A stretch of DNA of 46,523 bases from a virus. Made by a program: the position numbers and the translations under genes. Positions within the stretch are counted from its first letter, which is position 1. Each line of letters opens with the position of its first letter. Below the pieces are notes generated by a model, which was not told the origin of the DNA, did no database searches, and saw only the letters and a list, made by a program, of their open reading frames with translations. Location of the stretch: the IMG/VR virus record IMGVR_UViG_3300035211_000089, positions 1 to 46,523 of that record. The stretch is one strand, 5' to 3'. Positions 5,986 through 13,713 of this stretch are shown here, piece after piece.

Positions 5986-7036
5986 GATCGCCCTGACCGC
6001 GGCGACACGAAACCCGGTCCTGCTCCAGGCCGACCAGAAATCGCTTTTGCGGTCGATCATGCAGTCGGCTCAGCTCGGGCTCGAGCCTGATACTCCGCTC
6101 GGTGAGAGCTATCTGGTGCCGTTCCGCAACAACAAGCGGGGCTGTATGGAGGTCCAGATGATTCCGGGGTACCGCGGCCTTATCAAGCTGGCCCGGCAAT
6201 CGGAGGAAATCAGCGGAGTTGACGCCCAGGTCGTCTACGAAAAGGACGACTTCGAGCTGGAGTTTGGTCTTCAGCAGAAGCTCGTCCACAAGCCCTACCT
6301 GGACGGCGAACGGGGGAAAACGCGGCTGTTCTACGCAATCGTCAGGTCGAAGACCCTGGAAGCCGAGCCGATCATCGAGCTCATGACTCTGGATCAGATC
6401 GACGCTATTCGCAAGCGGTCAAAGGCTGGGCAAAACGGGCCCTGGGTCACCGACTACGAAGAAATGGGGCGCAAGACTGTTATCAAGCGGGCCCTGAAGC
6501 GGGCGCCGATGTCGACGGAGCTCTGGACGGCTATCAGCTTGGACAATCAGGCCGAAGACGGCGAGCCGCAGACGATCGACATTGATCCGGAGATCCTCGG
6601 CGACGAGAAGACGGCCGACGAGACCGAGGCCACGGCCACCGAAAAGGCGGGCAAGCAGATCGAGAACAAGGTCAACGGCAACGGTGACCCTGAAGCCAGG
6701 CAGCGGGTGCGCGAGACGAAGATGCAGCAGCTTTTGAGCCTCAAGCGCGACGAGCTGAACCAGATGGCGATAACGGCGGTGGGTGAGGTCTTCGGTGATG
6801 ATCTGCCGGCCGCTGACAACTTCCTCGAGTCCTGCAGTCAGACCAAGGACGAATCCGGTGTCGAGATTCTGGCCGACGCCGAGATCACTTCAGGCAAGAA
6901 CAACAAGGGGAATATCGTGCGGTTACTGCTGAAGCTCGAGGATCTGAAGACAGATTCCGGCGGCCAGGAGGAACCGGATCCCGAGCTCAACCTGGGCGAG
7001 GGTAAGCCGGAACCGGCGGAGGCCACGGCATCATGA
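5840..7036 (+). CDS. recT: RecT-family single-strand annealing protein
   Basis: Annealase that coats the single strand made by the YqaJ nuclease and pairs it with complementary DNA. Residues about 15-225 match the RecT core (LRSIMQSAQLGLEPDTPLGE, then MIPGYRGLIKLARQS and KTVIKRALKRAP). The C-terminal 170 residues are acidic and low in complexity, a possible protein-binding tail. Start: the ATG at 5840 is 3 bp from AAGGAG; an ATG at 5849 is the alternative, with a 12-bp gap. The first 49 codons overlap the end of the exonuclease gene in another frame. The stop overlaps the next gene (ATGA). Confidence 0.93.
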   Translation: MIAMANNVNPNEKAVAKRPMDNLKGLLEKARPALAQALPRHLTPDRLIKIALTAATRNPVLLQADQKSLLRSIMQSAQLGLEPDTPLGESYLVPFRNNKRGCMEVQMIPGYRGLIKLARQSEEISGVDAQVVYEKDDFELEFGLQQKLVHKPYLDGERGKTRLFYAIVRSKTLEAEPIIELMTLDQIDAIRKRSKAGQNGPWVTDYEEMGRKTVIKRALKRAPMSTELWTAISLDNQAEDGEPQTIDIDPEILGDEKTADETEATATEKAGKQIENKVNGNGDPEARQRVRETKMQQLLSLKRDELNQMAITAVGEVFGDDLPAADNFLESCSQTKDESGVEILADAEITSGKNNKGNIVRLLLKLEDLKTDSGGQEEPDPELNLGEGKPEPAEATAS

Positions 7037-7335
7037 GGCTGCGATATTATCAGGTAAAGGAATGGGCCTGTCGGGTTTTTACTGTCTGTCTTTGCCTTCT
7101 CGGGCTGACAATGGCGGTTCTTCTGACCGCCACGCTTGGCGTCTTGCTCTCCGAGGAAATAGACAAGGCGGAGCGGGCCCGGCAGGAGCGGGCTGCTCAG
7201 AAGATGGAGATAGCGGTCCGCTCGCAACGTCTCTATCACGCCTTTGTAATCGCGGCAGACAGCGCCAGTAAGGTCGAGGCGGCCAACGCCTACAACGGCT
7301 TCATTGATAGCCTTCGGGCTGAGATAGATGATTAA
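7033..7335 (+). CDS. Small single-pass membrane protein
   Basis: A 100-residue protein with one membrane span at about 14-38 (VFTVCLCLLGLTMAVLLTA) and a charged helical tail (KAERARQERAAQKMEIAVRS) that could form a coiled coil. The start overlaps the recT stop. It is unlikely to be the lysis holin, as it sits in the recombination operon and a better holin lies at 44046. Function unknown. Confidence 0.65.
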   Translation: MRLRYYQVKEWACRVFTVCLCLLGLTMAVLLTATLGVLLSEEIDKAERARQERAAQKMEIAVRSQRLYHAFVIAADSASKVEAANAYNGFIDSLRAEIDD

Positions 7336-7508
7336 CCGGCGGGCGCCCTTTCTCAGCGCTTCTGGTGTACGTAACAGAGCGCGGTTAACCTGTGGCCCCG
7401 GGGCGCTCGCCACAATATAGAACAGTCAGGTCCGGCCGGGGCGGTAGATCTCTAACCCCCCCCCGCTATCGTCCCGGTTCGGCGCCTGGCTTTACATGGA
7501 GGTAGTAC

Positions 7509-7961
7509 ATGCCCATTACCAAGAACCTGCTCAAGCAGGAGCTTACAGCACACTCACAGGAAGGTGTGACTGTAGTTTTCAAGCTGGAGGCGCCGGTCAG
7601 TCGGCGATTGGCTAAGGACAAAACGGTCCGGAAGATCGTCGAATTCTCGAAATGGATGGACGCTCCCGATCAGCAGCATCTCGACCTTACGGTGGAGGAA
7701 CAGGTAGTCTGCCGGAAGGTGACTTTCCGGATGGATAAACCGGGCCGGAACGCCAAACAGATTAGCTGTGGTTTCACGGCGGAGAAGCTCTCCGAGGAAG
7801 ACAAGTCCACTCTCTACAACCTGTTCCAGGGCAACAAGCCGGTGGAAGTGATCGTTCGGGAGAAGCCGGAGCCGAGGAAGCGCGAGACCTCGCCGGAGAA
7901 ATCCGCCGAGGATAAGAAACCTGCCCCTGCTGCGAGGCAGGAGCAGACAACCGCGGCGTAA
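7509..7961 (+). CDS. Hypothetical early protein with Lys/Pro-rich tail
   Basis: A 150-residue protein. The first 110 residues look like a compact alpha/beta domain (VVFKLEAPVSRRLAKDKTVR, then LTVEEQVVCRKVTFRM); the last 35 are a Lys/Glu/Pro/Ala-rich disordered tail. Start by GGAGG 6-10 bp upstream. The gene follows a 173-bp GC-rich gap that could separate two transcription blocks. Position after recT suggests a DNA-metabolism accessory role, but no motif shows it. Confidence 0.7.
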   Translation: MPITKNLLKQELTAHSQEGVTVVFKLEAPVSRRLAKDKTVRKIVEFSKWMDAPDQQHLDLTVEEQVVCRKVTFRMDKPGRNAKQISCGFTAEKLSEEDKSTLYNLFQGNKPVEVIVREKPEPRKRETSPEKSAEDKKPAPAARQEQTTAA

Positions 7962-8039
7962 GAGCCGCATTCTTCATGGGAGCCGCCGGGCCCGGGTGAA
8001 GTGATTCCGCTCGGGTCCGGCACAGATAGGAGGAAGCGG

Positions 8040-8318
8040 GTGCTTGACAAGCAAATGCTCGAGGCGATGCCACCTGGTACGCTGTTCGCGACCGGCACGG
8101 AGACTGACGTCCATGATGGTCTGCACATGGCAAACACCGGCCGTGAGCTCCGCTGGGTTGCTGTTCGAAGGCATGGCCCTGGTTGGTGTATCTACTGTCA
8201 CTTCGCCAGCCAGGATATCGAATGGATCCGCCGGCACGGTGATAAGGTCTGCTTCAAGGATCATATTCGAAAGCTGGTGCCGTGTGACGACGACGCCTTC
8301 AAACTATATGAATACTGA
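8040..8318 (+). CDS. Small conserved-type phage protein
   Basis: A 92-residue protein starting at GTG 8040, chosen because AGGAGG lies 5-6 bp upstream; an in-frame GTG at 8001 has no such site. The sequence (MPPGTLFATGTETD, then RELRWVAVRRHGPGWCIY) resembles small phage proteins of unknown function with the pattern PGTxFATG...WVAVR...W.IY. That resemblance is from memory and gives no role. Confidence 0.7.
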   Translation: MLDKQMLEAMPPGTLFATGTETDVHDGLHMANTGRELRWVAVRRHGPGWCIYCHFASQDIEWIRRHGDKVCFKDHIRKLVPCDDDAFKLYEY

Positions 8319-8334
8319 GAGGGTGGGTAAAGCG

Positions 8335-8763
8335 ATGAACAGCAAGTTTGGTGAAATAGCGGTAACGCTCCTGGCTATCTTCTTGACGGTGTTTTTGACC
8401 CGGGGTTGTTTCGATGATCCTGAGCAGAAGGAGCGTCCCGGGCGGTCGATCGGGACCTGTGACAGGTCGAGCCTGGTGACGTTCACCACCGACGATGGAC
8501 GCTCGATTCTACTGTCGCGTGAGAGGATCAACGCCGTTGTGCCGCGGGACAGTGGCGCCACGATCATTTCCTGGTTCGGGTACGCGCGGTTTGATAACGT
8601 CCGCGAGTCGGTTCCCGAGATCCAGGAACTTCTAAAGCCAGAGCCTACCGGGGATCCTTTTTTCGATTCCCTGGGTGAGGCTATTCTGTGGGATTACTTC
8701 TGGAGATCATACGAACCGGAGCTCGTTGATAGCGTTCCGGAGCCCGGGAGGAATATAATATGA
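8335..8763 (+). CDS. Membrane-anchored hypothetical protein
   Basis: A 142-residue protein whose N-terminus is a hydrophobic segment (IAVTLLAIFLTVFLTRGC) followed by a charged, soluble domain. It could be a signal anchor or, less likely, a lipoprotein (the residues before Cys are not a good lipobox). An in-frame ATG at 8308 is an alternative start. The stop overlaps the next start (ATGA). No family recognised. Confidence 0.65.
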   Translation: MNSKFGEIAVTLLAIFLTVFLTRGCFDDPEQKERPGRSIGTCDRSSLVTFTTDDGRSILLSRERINAVVPRDSGATIISWFGYARFDNVRESVPEIQELLKPEPTGDPFFDSLGEAILWDYFWRSYEPELVDSVPEPGRNII

Positions 8764-9239
8764 GCAACCAACAGAAGCTGGCCGCGGCCAACGCCAGGAT
8801 AGCGGCCCTGGAGGAACAGAACGAGCGGCTCCGCAAGGAGCGGGATGATCTAAAATCCGGGTTTGGTTTTTGCAAAGACATTGCCGCCCGCCTGAACGCC
8901 AAGCCGCAGGGGGGGGATATTGGGCGGCTTGGTGACTCATTCACATATCGTAAGGGTGATGACGGAGGTTGGCAGATATTAACGGAGATTGGAACGATCT
9001 TTTTGCGAACGCATGGCTTCGTAACCGAAAAAGAGATCGCCGAGGCGACCGCCCGCCTGAACGCCAAGCCGCAGTACAGCAGGGAGGATGCGGAGAAAAT
9101 GCTGGCCGTCGTTTATGATTCTGGCGCAATCGAAGGTGGAGACGAGAGGACGTTCCTTAATGTATTCGCGCCCAAGGTCCTCGCCGCGCTGAAAGGAAAT
9201 GACCATAAACCCACAGAGAAGGAGACGAGAAATGACTAA
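8760..9239 (+). CDS. Coiled-coil protein with an internal duplication
   Basis: A 159-residue protein. Residues 5-32 (AAANARIAALEEQNERLRKE) form a clear coiled coil. The peptide ARLNAKPQ appears twice, encoded by a perfect 26-bp direct repeat at 8884-8909 and 9049-9074, exactly 55 codons apart. The segment after the second copy (YSREDAEKML) resembles segments of the gene at 9399. Function unknown. Confidence 0.65.
   Translation: MSNQQKLAAANARIAALEEQNERLRKERDDLKSGFGFCKDIAARLNAKPQGGDIGRLGDSFTYRKGDDGGWQILTEIGTIFLRTHGFVTEKEIAEATARLNAKPQYSREDAEKMLAVVYDSGAIEGGDERTFLNVFAPKVLAALKGNDHKPTEKETRND
8884..9074 (+). repeat. 26-bp perfect direct repeat within the coiled-coil gene
   Basis: Copies at 8884-8909 and 9049-9074 are identical and 165 bp apart, so loss of one copy by recombination would remove 55 codons and leave the frame intact. 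The neighbouring gene at 9399 shares further short matches (GGGATGATCTAAA and TACAGCAGGGA). Confidence 0.85.
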
Positions 9240-9381
9240 GCAGAATTACTACCGATGCACGGAATGCGGCTACGAATGGTCGCAGATTCAAGGCGGTGAA
9301 CAGTGCCCCGAATGTGACGCTAAAGAAATCGTTGGTGTGACGGCATCGGAACTGTCATCTGACGACGTGGACGAGAGGTAA
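9232..9381 (+). CDS. 49-residue zinc-ribbon protein
   Basis: Two CxxC pairs, CTEC at 9-12 and CPEC at 27-30, form a rubredoxin-like zinc ribbon; the tail is acidic (SELSSDDVDER). The frame is open from 9199, but ATG 9232 has GGAGA upstream and overlaps the previous stop by 8 bp. Small zinc ribbons of this kind in phages often bind nucleic acid or host polymerase; here that is only a possibility. Confidence 0.68.
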   Translation: MTKQNYYRCTECGYEWSQIQGGEQCPECDAKEIVGVTASELSSDDVDER

Positions 9382-9398
9382 CTCACTGGAGGCCCCGC

Positions 9399-9731
9399 AT
9401 GAATGACGCTGAGTTGAAAGAGAAGGTCAAGGAACTACTGGAGGGATCATGTGATGACTGGCTTAAGTACCAAGAGATGAGAACGCAAGAGCGTGCTATC
9501 TTCCCCACCCTCGCCCGCGCCTACCTGGACAAGTGCGAAGAGGTGGAGAGGCTGACCGCCCGCGTCAAGGAGTGGGATGATCTAAAGTACAGCAGGGAAG
9601 CTGCAGAGAGTGTGATCGATGCCCTTACTGAGGCTGAGCTTGCCAGGTTTGAGATATACAGCCGCCAAGATGTGGAGAGGGTCATTGACGTTATCCTGGA
9701 GGGGTTAGGCCGGGAGTCTAAAGATGGGTAA
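9399..9731 (+). CDS. Helical hypothetical protein with repeated YSR motif
   Basis: A 110-residue, almost all-helical acidic protein. It contains YSREAAESVIDAL and then YSRQDVERVIDVIL, two copies of a short helical unit that also appears once in the protein encoded at 8760 (YSREDAEKML). Start by TGGAGG. Function unknown; the shared units suggest the two genes exchanged or duplicated segments. Confidence 0.62.
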   Translation: MNDAELKEKVKELLEGSCDDWLKYQEMRTQERAIFPTLARAYLDKCEEVERLTARVKEWDDLKYSREAAESVIDALTEAELARFEIYSRQDVERVIDVILEGLGRESKDG

Positions 9732-9927
9732 GTTCAGCCTCGACTACCAGGATATCGCCCAGGTTCGCGGCAAAATGTACGCCATGGTCACCGGCTTGGA
9801 TCTGACCAGGCAATTTGACCAAGGATATACAATCGGCCATCAGGGCAACCTCGAGCTGCCGGATGGCCGGGTTGTGCTTATTGACTACAAAATCACGATC
9901 AAGAACGCGCAGGAAGGTCCTGTATAA
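9724..9927 (+). CDS. Hypothetical 67-residue protein
   Basis: Starts inside the last codons of the previous gene. A short alpha/beta protein (SLDYQDIAQVRGKMYAMVTG, then GRVVLIDYKITI). No family recognised; kept because it fits the operon tiling and has natural composition. Confidence 0.55.
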   Translation: MGKFSLDYQDIAQVRGKMYAMVTGLDLTRQFDQGYTIGHQGNLELPDGRVVLIDYKITIKNAQEGPV

Positions 9928-9929
9928 CT

Positions 9930-10139
9930 ATGTGCAGGGTAACAAAGAAGGCTTATGAACGAGTGCTTCAGCTACTTGAGGATGAGCTCTCAAAGCTGAT
10001 GAGGGAGAAAGCCAGGCGAGCTTGGCAGATTAGTTGCATGGTTGACGAACAGAAGATCGCCAAGAAAGAGATTCACGCGCTACACCAAATGATACGGGAA
10101 GTTGAGGGGAAACCGATCCATGGAAGGACGGAAGATTGA
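9930..10139 (+). CDS. Hypothetical 69-residue helical protein
   Basis: Highly charged, likely helical hairpin (YERVLQLLEDELSKLMREKA, then DEQKIAKKEIHALHQMIREV). It follows the previous stop by 2 bp; AGGAAGG is about 15 bp upstream. No family recognised. Confidence 0.55.
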   Translation: MCRVTKKAYERVLQLLEDELSKLMREKARRAWQISCMVDEQKIAKKEIHALHQMIREVEGKPIHGRTED

Positions 10140-10332
10140 GCCGCGGGGGAAGAAACCAGATCTGATCAGGGGCCATCATTTTCATACCTGCCCGGCCTGT
10201 CAGGAGCGCCGGGTCTCGGGTGTCGGGCAGTCGCTTTGTCCTGCGTGTGCTCGCCTGGTGGATCCTCTCTCAGAAACGCCGCCCGTGACCCAGGCCCGGC
10301 TTCGAATCAACCAGGGAGAGGGCATCGGGTGA
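10120..10332 (+). CDS. 70-residue zinc-finger-like protein
   Basis: Two CPAC motifs (HTCPACQERR and LCPACARLV) about 20 residues apart form a probable zinc ribbon. ATG 10120 is preferred over 10102 because TTGAGGGGA precedes it. It overlaps the end of the upstream gene, and its stop overlaps the GTG start of the replication gene (GTGA). A DNA-binding accessory to replication is possible but unproven. Confidence 0.58.
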   Translation: MEGRKIEPRGKKPDLIRGHHFHTCPACQERRVSGVGQSLCPACARLVDPLSETPPVTQARLRINQGEGIG

Positions 10333-10964
10333 GAATCAGACAGGTAAAACCGGACTTCTGGTCAAACAAGAAACTGGCCAAATTGGAGCCACACGCCCGG
10401 CTTCTATTCATCGGGCTGTGGAACATGGCGGACCGGGAGGGGCGCCTAAAGGACATCGTTAGTACCATACATGCGAGCATTTTTCCCTTCGAAGGGACAC
10501 TAAACGTACACAAAATGCTAACAGGACTGCAACGGTTTCGTTTCATCAGGCGCTACAGCGTGCGCGGGGTTAGGTACATCGAAGTCGTTAAATTCACAAA
10601 ACACCAATCTTGTCATGTTAATGAAGCTCAGTCGATTATACCACCACCGCGAAAAAAGAAAGCACCAGGTAGAGCACCGTGCTCAGCACCAGAGTCTGCA
10701 CCGTGCTCAGCACCCCCAAAGGCAGTGCAGAGCCCGCCGACTTCTTCTTCTACTTCTACTTCTACTTCTACTGATACTTCTTCTTCCCGGCCCGGGGCCG
10801 GAGAAGACGGTTTCACAAAAAAAAGGGAAGAAGCTGCTTTCGCAAATGTTCCGAAGGAGGTTGTCGAGCGAATCCGGAACGAGACCAACTCCCAAGAAGA
10901 ATTCACCGAGATTTTACTGAAAGAATATCACAGGCGGCATCCGGAGGGAGAAGGTGGGGGCTAA
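10329..10964 (+). CDS. Replication initiator-like protein (phage replisome organiser type)
   Basis: A 211-residue protein starting at GTG 10329 behind AGGGAGAGGG. The N-terminal 100 residues (VKPDFWSNKKLAKLEPHARL, LLFIGLWNMADREGRLKD) match the winged-helix domain found at the N-terminus of many phage replication proteins. A Pro/Ser/Thr linker (about 110-160) follows, then a short charged C-terminus (VPKEVVERIRNETNSQEEF). It is shorter than typical initiators and lacks an obvious helicase-loader domain. The linker DNA holds iteron-like repeats, so the origin may lie inside the gene, as in lambda O. Confidence 0.78.
   Translation: MRIRQVKPDFWSNKKLAKLEPHARLLFIGLWNMADREGRLKDIVSTIHASIFPFEGTLNVHKMLTGLQRFRFIRRYSVRGVRYIEVVKFTKHQSCHVNEAQSIIPPPRKKKAPGRAPCSAPESAPCSAPPKAVQSPPTSSSTSTSTSTDTSSSRPGAGEDGFTKKREEAAFANVPKEVVERIRNETNSQEEFTEILLKEYHRRHPEGEGGG
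10674..10714. repeat. Iteron-like repeats, candidate replication origin
   Basis: The 17-mer GCACCGTGCTCAGCACC occurs at 10674-10690 and 10698-10714, 24 bp apart. Each copy contains the palindrome GTGCT-C-AGCAC. Degraded parts of the unit lie on either side (AGCACC at 10661, GTGCAGAGC at 10727). They fall in the linker of the replication-initiator gene, next to a strand-biased pyrimidine tract. Lambda and related phages carry their origin iterons inside the initiator gene in this way. Confidence 0.5.
10741..10787 (+). repeat. Pyrimidine triplet microsatellite
   Basis: A run of CTT/CTA triplets encoding Ser and Thr in the linker of the replication gene. The unit is three bases long, so slippage would change linker length without breaking the frame. 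All pyrimidine on one strand apart from scattered As, it could ease strand opening beside the iteron-like repeats. Confidence 0.7.
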
Positions 10965-11280
10965 TGCCAAAAAACGATTCTGTAAGTACCCGGGCTGCAC
11001 AAACCAGGTCGGCCCACGAAAACACTTCTGCAGTAAATGTCTACCATTACACAAGAGAGACTGGCGCCAGGAAGATTATGAGCGCCACAAAAGCTCCGAC
11101 AGAGAAGACCGGACACGACGCCGCGAGCACGCTCGTCGACAAGAACAGAAACAACTGGAAAAGCTCGGCATGGAGAGAAATACGAGGATCACAGCCTACA
11201 GCCTGCAACGACTACCACCGGAGCAGTTCGTGGTCGTGGCGAATCGGATCATCAAGGGTGAGACGAAACTGATCTTATAG
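10954..11280 (+). CDS. Zinc-finger, arginine-rich hypothetical protein
   Basis: A 108-residue basic protein. An N-terminal cysteine pair set (FCKYPGCTNQ, then HFCSKC) resembles a small zinc knuckle, followed by a very charged helix (YERHKSSDREDRTRRREHAR). GTG 10954 with GGAGGGAGAAG upstream is chosen. An ATG at 10964 opens another frame but gives an unnatural protein. Its place between replication and RusA genes suggests a nucleic-acid-binding role, inferred from composition only. Confidence 0.62.
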   Translation: MGANAKKRFCKYPGCTNQVGPRKHFCSKCLPLHKRDWRQEDYERHKSSDREDRTRRREHARRQEQKQLEKLGMERNTRITAYSLQRLPPEQFVVVANRIIKGETKLIL

Positions 11281-11304
11281 CACAAACCAGGAGGTCAAAA
11301 GGCC

Positions 11305-11877
11305 ATGGACGGCCTACATCAAATCAGAATCTACGGCGAACCACAGCCGTTTCCAAAAAAAGAGACGGCGATAGTCCAAACGAAACATGGTAAGCCGAGA
11401 CTTATCCCGGTCGATCGAGATTACCGCACGCGCACGGATCCCGAGACCGGCCGTAAGGTCAAGTACGATCGAGGTCACAAACGGGCCTGGATGGATCACG
11501 TTGCCAAGTCAGTGCTGGCCTATATGGCCGAAAAGGGACTCGATGAGTTTCCACAACATCATCCGGTGGCTATAGGAACGCTGTTTTTCGTGACCCAGGC
11601 CAACGGCAACAAGCTACCGCTGCCGGCTCAGAAACCGGATGAAGACAACCTGGACTATGCGATCAAGAACGCTCTGAGCGCACAGAAAGACCGGCCGGGT
11701 CTGTATCACGACGATTGCCAGGTGGTTATGCGGCTAATGCCGTCGGGTATGATCTGGGCCACGAAAGAAGAACCGCCCGGTGTGCTCATCACCTTCGCCG
11801 ACTTCTACGACGTCCATGACCAGCTCGGCGAGTTCGATCCACTGAAAGAGTTTTCGAAACAGGAGGAATTGATCTAA
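11305..11877 (+). CDS. rusA: RusA-family Holliday junction resolvase
   Basis: Cleaves four-way junctions formed during recombination and replication, clearing branched DNA before packaging. The 190-residue protein has the family signature: conserved acidic motif [15 protein letters not shown] (110-124, with D112 and D114) and the paired Asp DD at 136-137 followed by QVV. It is about 70 residues longer than E. coli RusA, with an insert near 25-60 and an acidic C-terminus. Start by AGGAGG. The stop overlaps the next ATG (TAATG). Confidence 0.88.
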   Translation: MDGLHQIRIYGEPQPFPKKETAIVQTKHGKPRLIPVDRDYRTRTDPETGRKVKYDRGHKRAWMDHVAKSVLAYMAEKGLDEFPQHHPVAIGTLFFVTQANGNKLPLPAQKPDEDNLDYAIKNALSAQKDRPGLYHDDCQVVMRLMPSGMIWATKEEPPGVLITFADFYDVHDQLGEFDPLKEFSKQEELI

Positions 11878-12635
11878 TGCCAGGTAAGTACTGGGACGCG
11901 ACCTGGAACCCGGTCACTGGCTGTACGCCGGTGTCGAAAGGGTGTGATAACTGCTGGGCCCGATCGATGGCCCGCCGATTCAAGCAGGACTTCTCGGTGA
12001 CGATGCACCCTGATCGGCTGAAGAAGATCCCAGGCGGAAAGCCGAAGCGGATATTCGTCTGTAACACCGGCGATTTATTCCATGAATCAGTCACGTTCCC
12101 GGTTATCGACCACCTGTTTTGTGAGATGTTAAAGGCGCCAGGAAGCCACCGGTTCTTAATCCTAACCAAACGAGCCGAACGCATGGCCGAGTATTTCCAA
12201 TGCCGGGACCTGACCAAGAATCGGAAGTTCTGGTTCGGTGTCTCAGTTGAGGATCAGCAGACAGCCAATGGTCGGATCCCTTGGTTGCTGGATATGCCGG
12301 TGGCCGTGCGGTGGGTCTCGATCGAGCCGATGCTGGGGCCGGTCGATCTGAGCGGGGTCGACTGCTCTGCTTGGGAGACGAGGACGTTTGTTGATCCGCT
12401 TCGTGGGGAGATAATCGCGGACTCCGACCTGGAGATGGTAGGGCAACCGTGTGAGGGCATTGACTGGATCGTTCTCGGCGGCGAATCCGGCATAAAGGCC
12501 AGGCCGATGAAAGCGGATTGGGCTCGCAAAGTCAGGGACGACTGTAAAGCGGCCGGGGTGCCGTTCTGGATGAAACAAATGGCCAGGGGGGAGCTGATAC
12601 CGGAAGACTTGAGGGTTAGGGAGCTGCCGGGGTGA
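11877..12635 (+). CDS. Phage Gp37/Gp68 (DUF5131) family protein
   Basis: A 252-residue protein whose N-terminus ([12 protein letters not shown], then C23 and C26 in KGCDNCWA) is the hallmark of the Gp37/Gp68 family common in phages and mobile elements. The C16-x6-C23-x2-C26 cluster looks like an iron-sulfur or zinc site, and the family has been compared with radical-SAM enzymes, but its reaction is not known. Later motifs ([36 protein letters not shown]) are also typical. Tandem with rusA and overlapping the next start (GTGA). Confidence 0.87.
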   Translation: MPGKYWDATWNPVTGCTPVSKGCDNCWARSMARRFKQDFSVTMHPDRLKKIPGGKPKRIFVCNTGDLFHESVTFPVIDHLFCEMLKAPGSHRFLILTKRAERMAEYFQCRDLTKNRKFWFGVSVEDQQTANGRIPWLLDMPVAVRWVSIEPMLGPVDLSGVDCSAWETRTFVDPLRGEIIADSDLEMVGQPCEGIDWIVLGGESGIKARPMKADWARKVRDDCKAAGVPFWMKQMARGELIPEDLRVRELPG

Positions 12636-12844
12636 ACGGCGAGCAGGTGACATACGAATTCCTGGCCAGGCATGCGAACCAGTGGCTCTCGACCAGCGAT
12701 ATGCTCAGAGGCACCGGATTGCACCGGTTCAGCGAGTATATCCGACGGCTCAGGCGTAAAGGTCACGATATCACGACAGTCAGGCATGGAAAGTTGAGCT
12801 ATTACAAGCTGGTCTCCACGGGCCAGGCCGAATTAAACCTGTAA
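12632..12844 (+). CDS. Small winged-helix DNA-binding protein
   Basis: A 70-residue protein starting at GTG within the previous stop. The pattern [30 protein letters not shown], then a two-strand wing ([12 protein letters not shown]) is a compact winged helix. Last gene of the tightly packed early operon, so it may be an early-to-late regulator, though position is the only support. Confidence 0.65.
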   Translation: MNGEQVTYEFLARHANQWLSTSDMLRGTGLHRFSEYIRRLRRKGHDITTVRHGKLSYYKLVSTGQAELNL

Positions 12845-12985
12845 CACCGAGGGGGTGATACCATTGGATTAGGATAAAACGCCAAAAGCAGAGAATTAAC
12901 CATCACTCGTCGAATTGACGGAGACGCTATCCAAGCTCGGCCGGCACAAGGTCGGCCGGGCGAAAAATTTAAGGAGTTAATTACT

Positions 12986-13138
12986 ATGACAGTCGAGGAA
13001 GTTACCCGCGTGGATTGTAATCGGGCCGTCATGGCGTTAGCTGAAGCCGGATATTTAGTTGATAAACATCAGTTGCCACCCGAGACGGAGCCGGCGACGG
13101 ACATTGTACTGAAAGCTATCAAGGCAGGCAGACCCTAA
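12986..13138 (+). CDS. 50-residue hypothetical protein ahead of terminase
   Basis: A short frame with a good ribosome-binding site (AAGGAG, 12971-12976, 9 bp from the ATG). The product is a single helical domain with acidic and Pro-rich middle (LPPETEPATDIVL). It lies in an otherwise empty 353-bp stretch between the early operon and the small terminase gene. Upstream, a 6-bp CGGCCG stem (12938-12943 with 12953-12958) could fold in RNA but has no U-tract. I see no convincing promoter in the gap. Confidence 0.58.
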   Translation: MTVEEVTRVDCNRAVMALAEAGYLVDKHQLPPETEPATDIVLKAIKAGRP

Positions 13139-13197
13139 CCCAGCAGAAGGCGAAAAATCACAGACAGCGAAAAATTCCAGAATTTGTATAGTTACCT

Positions 13198-13713
13198 ATG
13201 TCGCGAGATGTCGCTGTTCGCAGCAAAGGAAAGCCTGATCGTAATGAGCCGGATGCCCGAAAGTGGTGGGTTTATATCCAGTGGATTACCGGCGTCCGCA
13301 CAGCAGAGCTGGCGGCGCAACTAAAGGTCAACCAGAGGACTATTCAGCGATGGATCGATCAAGTCAAGATGCAGCTCGAGGCCGTGCCGGAATTCGATCG
13401 AGCCCAGGACTACATGGAGGATATGGTCAAGCCGGCCATGCAGGTGTATCGGATGCACCTGGCCAAGGGCAACTGGCGAGTGGCGACGAAGATCCTCGAG
13501 CGGTTCGGCCTGGCCGGCCAAGTTCAGGACCGGGGCGACTCCATGTACCGAAAGACCGATATCGAGCTCCTGGTGGAGGTACTGACGCTTGTCCAACAAT
13601 CAGGTGACAGCCGAGCTCTTGGAGAAGTTAGGAGACTTCTCGTTAAGTCTTCCACGACAAGTGAGGCGCGTACTCCAGCGAAACACAGTCGAGCTAAAAA
13701 GAAGAAGACGTGA
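13198..13713 (+). CDS. terS: Terminase small subunit (TerS)
   Basis: Recognises the packaging site on phage DNA and loads it onto TerL. The 171-residue protein has an N-terminal helix-turn-helix (ITGVRTAELAAQLKVNQRTI), a helical middle for ring assembly and a Lys-rich C-terminus. No Shine-Dalgarno precedes ATG 13198; a TATAGT hexamer at 13187-13192 would put a transcript start near the ATG, but its -35 is poor. The last 125 bp overlap the start of terL in another frame. Confidence 0.82.
   Translation: MSRDVAVRSKGKPDRNEPDARKWWVYIQWITGVRTAELAAQLKVNQRTIQRWIDQVKMQLEAVPEFDRAQDYMEDMVKPAMQVYRMHLAKGNWRVATKILERFGLAGQVQDRGDSMYRKTDIELLVEVLTLVQQSGDSRALGEVRRLLVKSSTTSEARTPAKHSRAKKKKT

Noticed and set aside
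7328-7423. A 31-codon frame after the membrane-protein gene in the 173-bp GC-rich gap
   Set aside because: No ribosome-binding site and no recognisable content; a run of nine Cs and several GC-rich inverted repeats nearby make it more likely non-coding.
10741-10787. Phase-variable microsatellite
   Set aside because: The unit is three bases, so slippage keeps the frame; it could alter linker length only.
13164-13192. A promoter directly before the small terminase gene
   Set aside because: TATAGT is present at 13187, but there is no acceptable -35 at the right distance.
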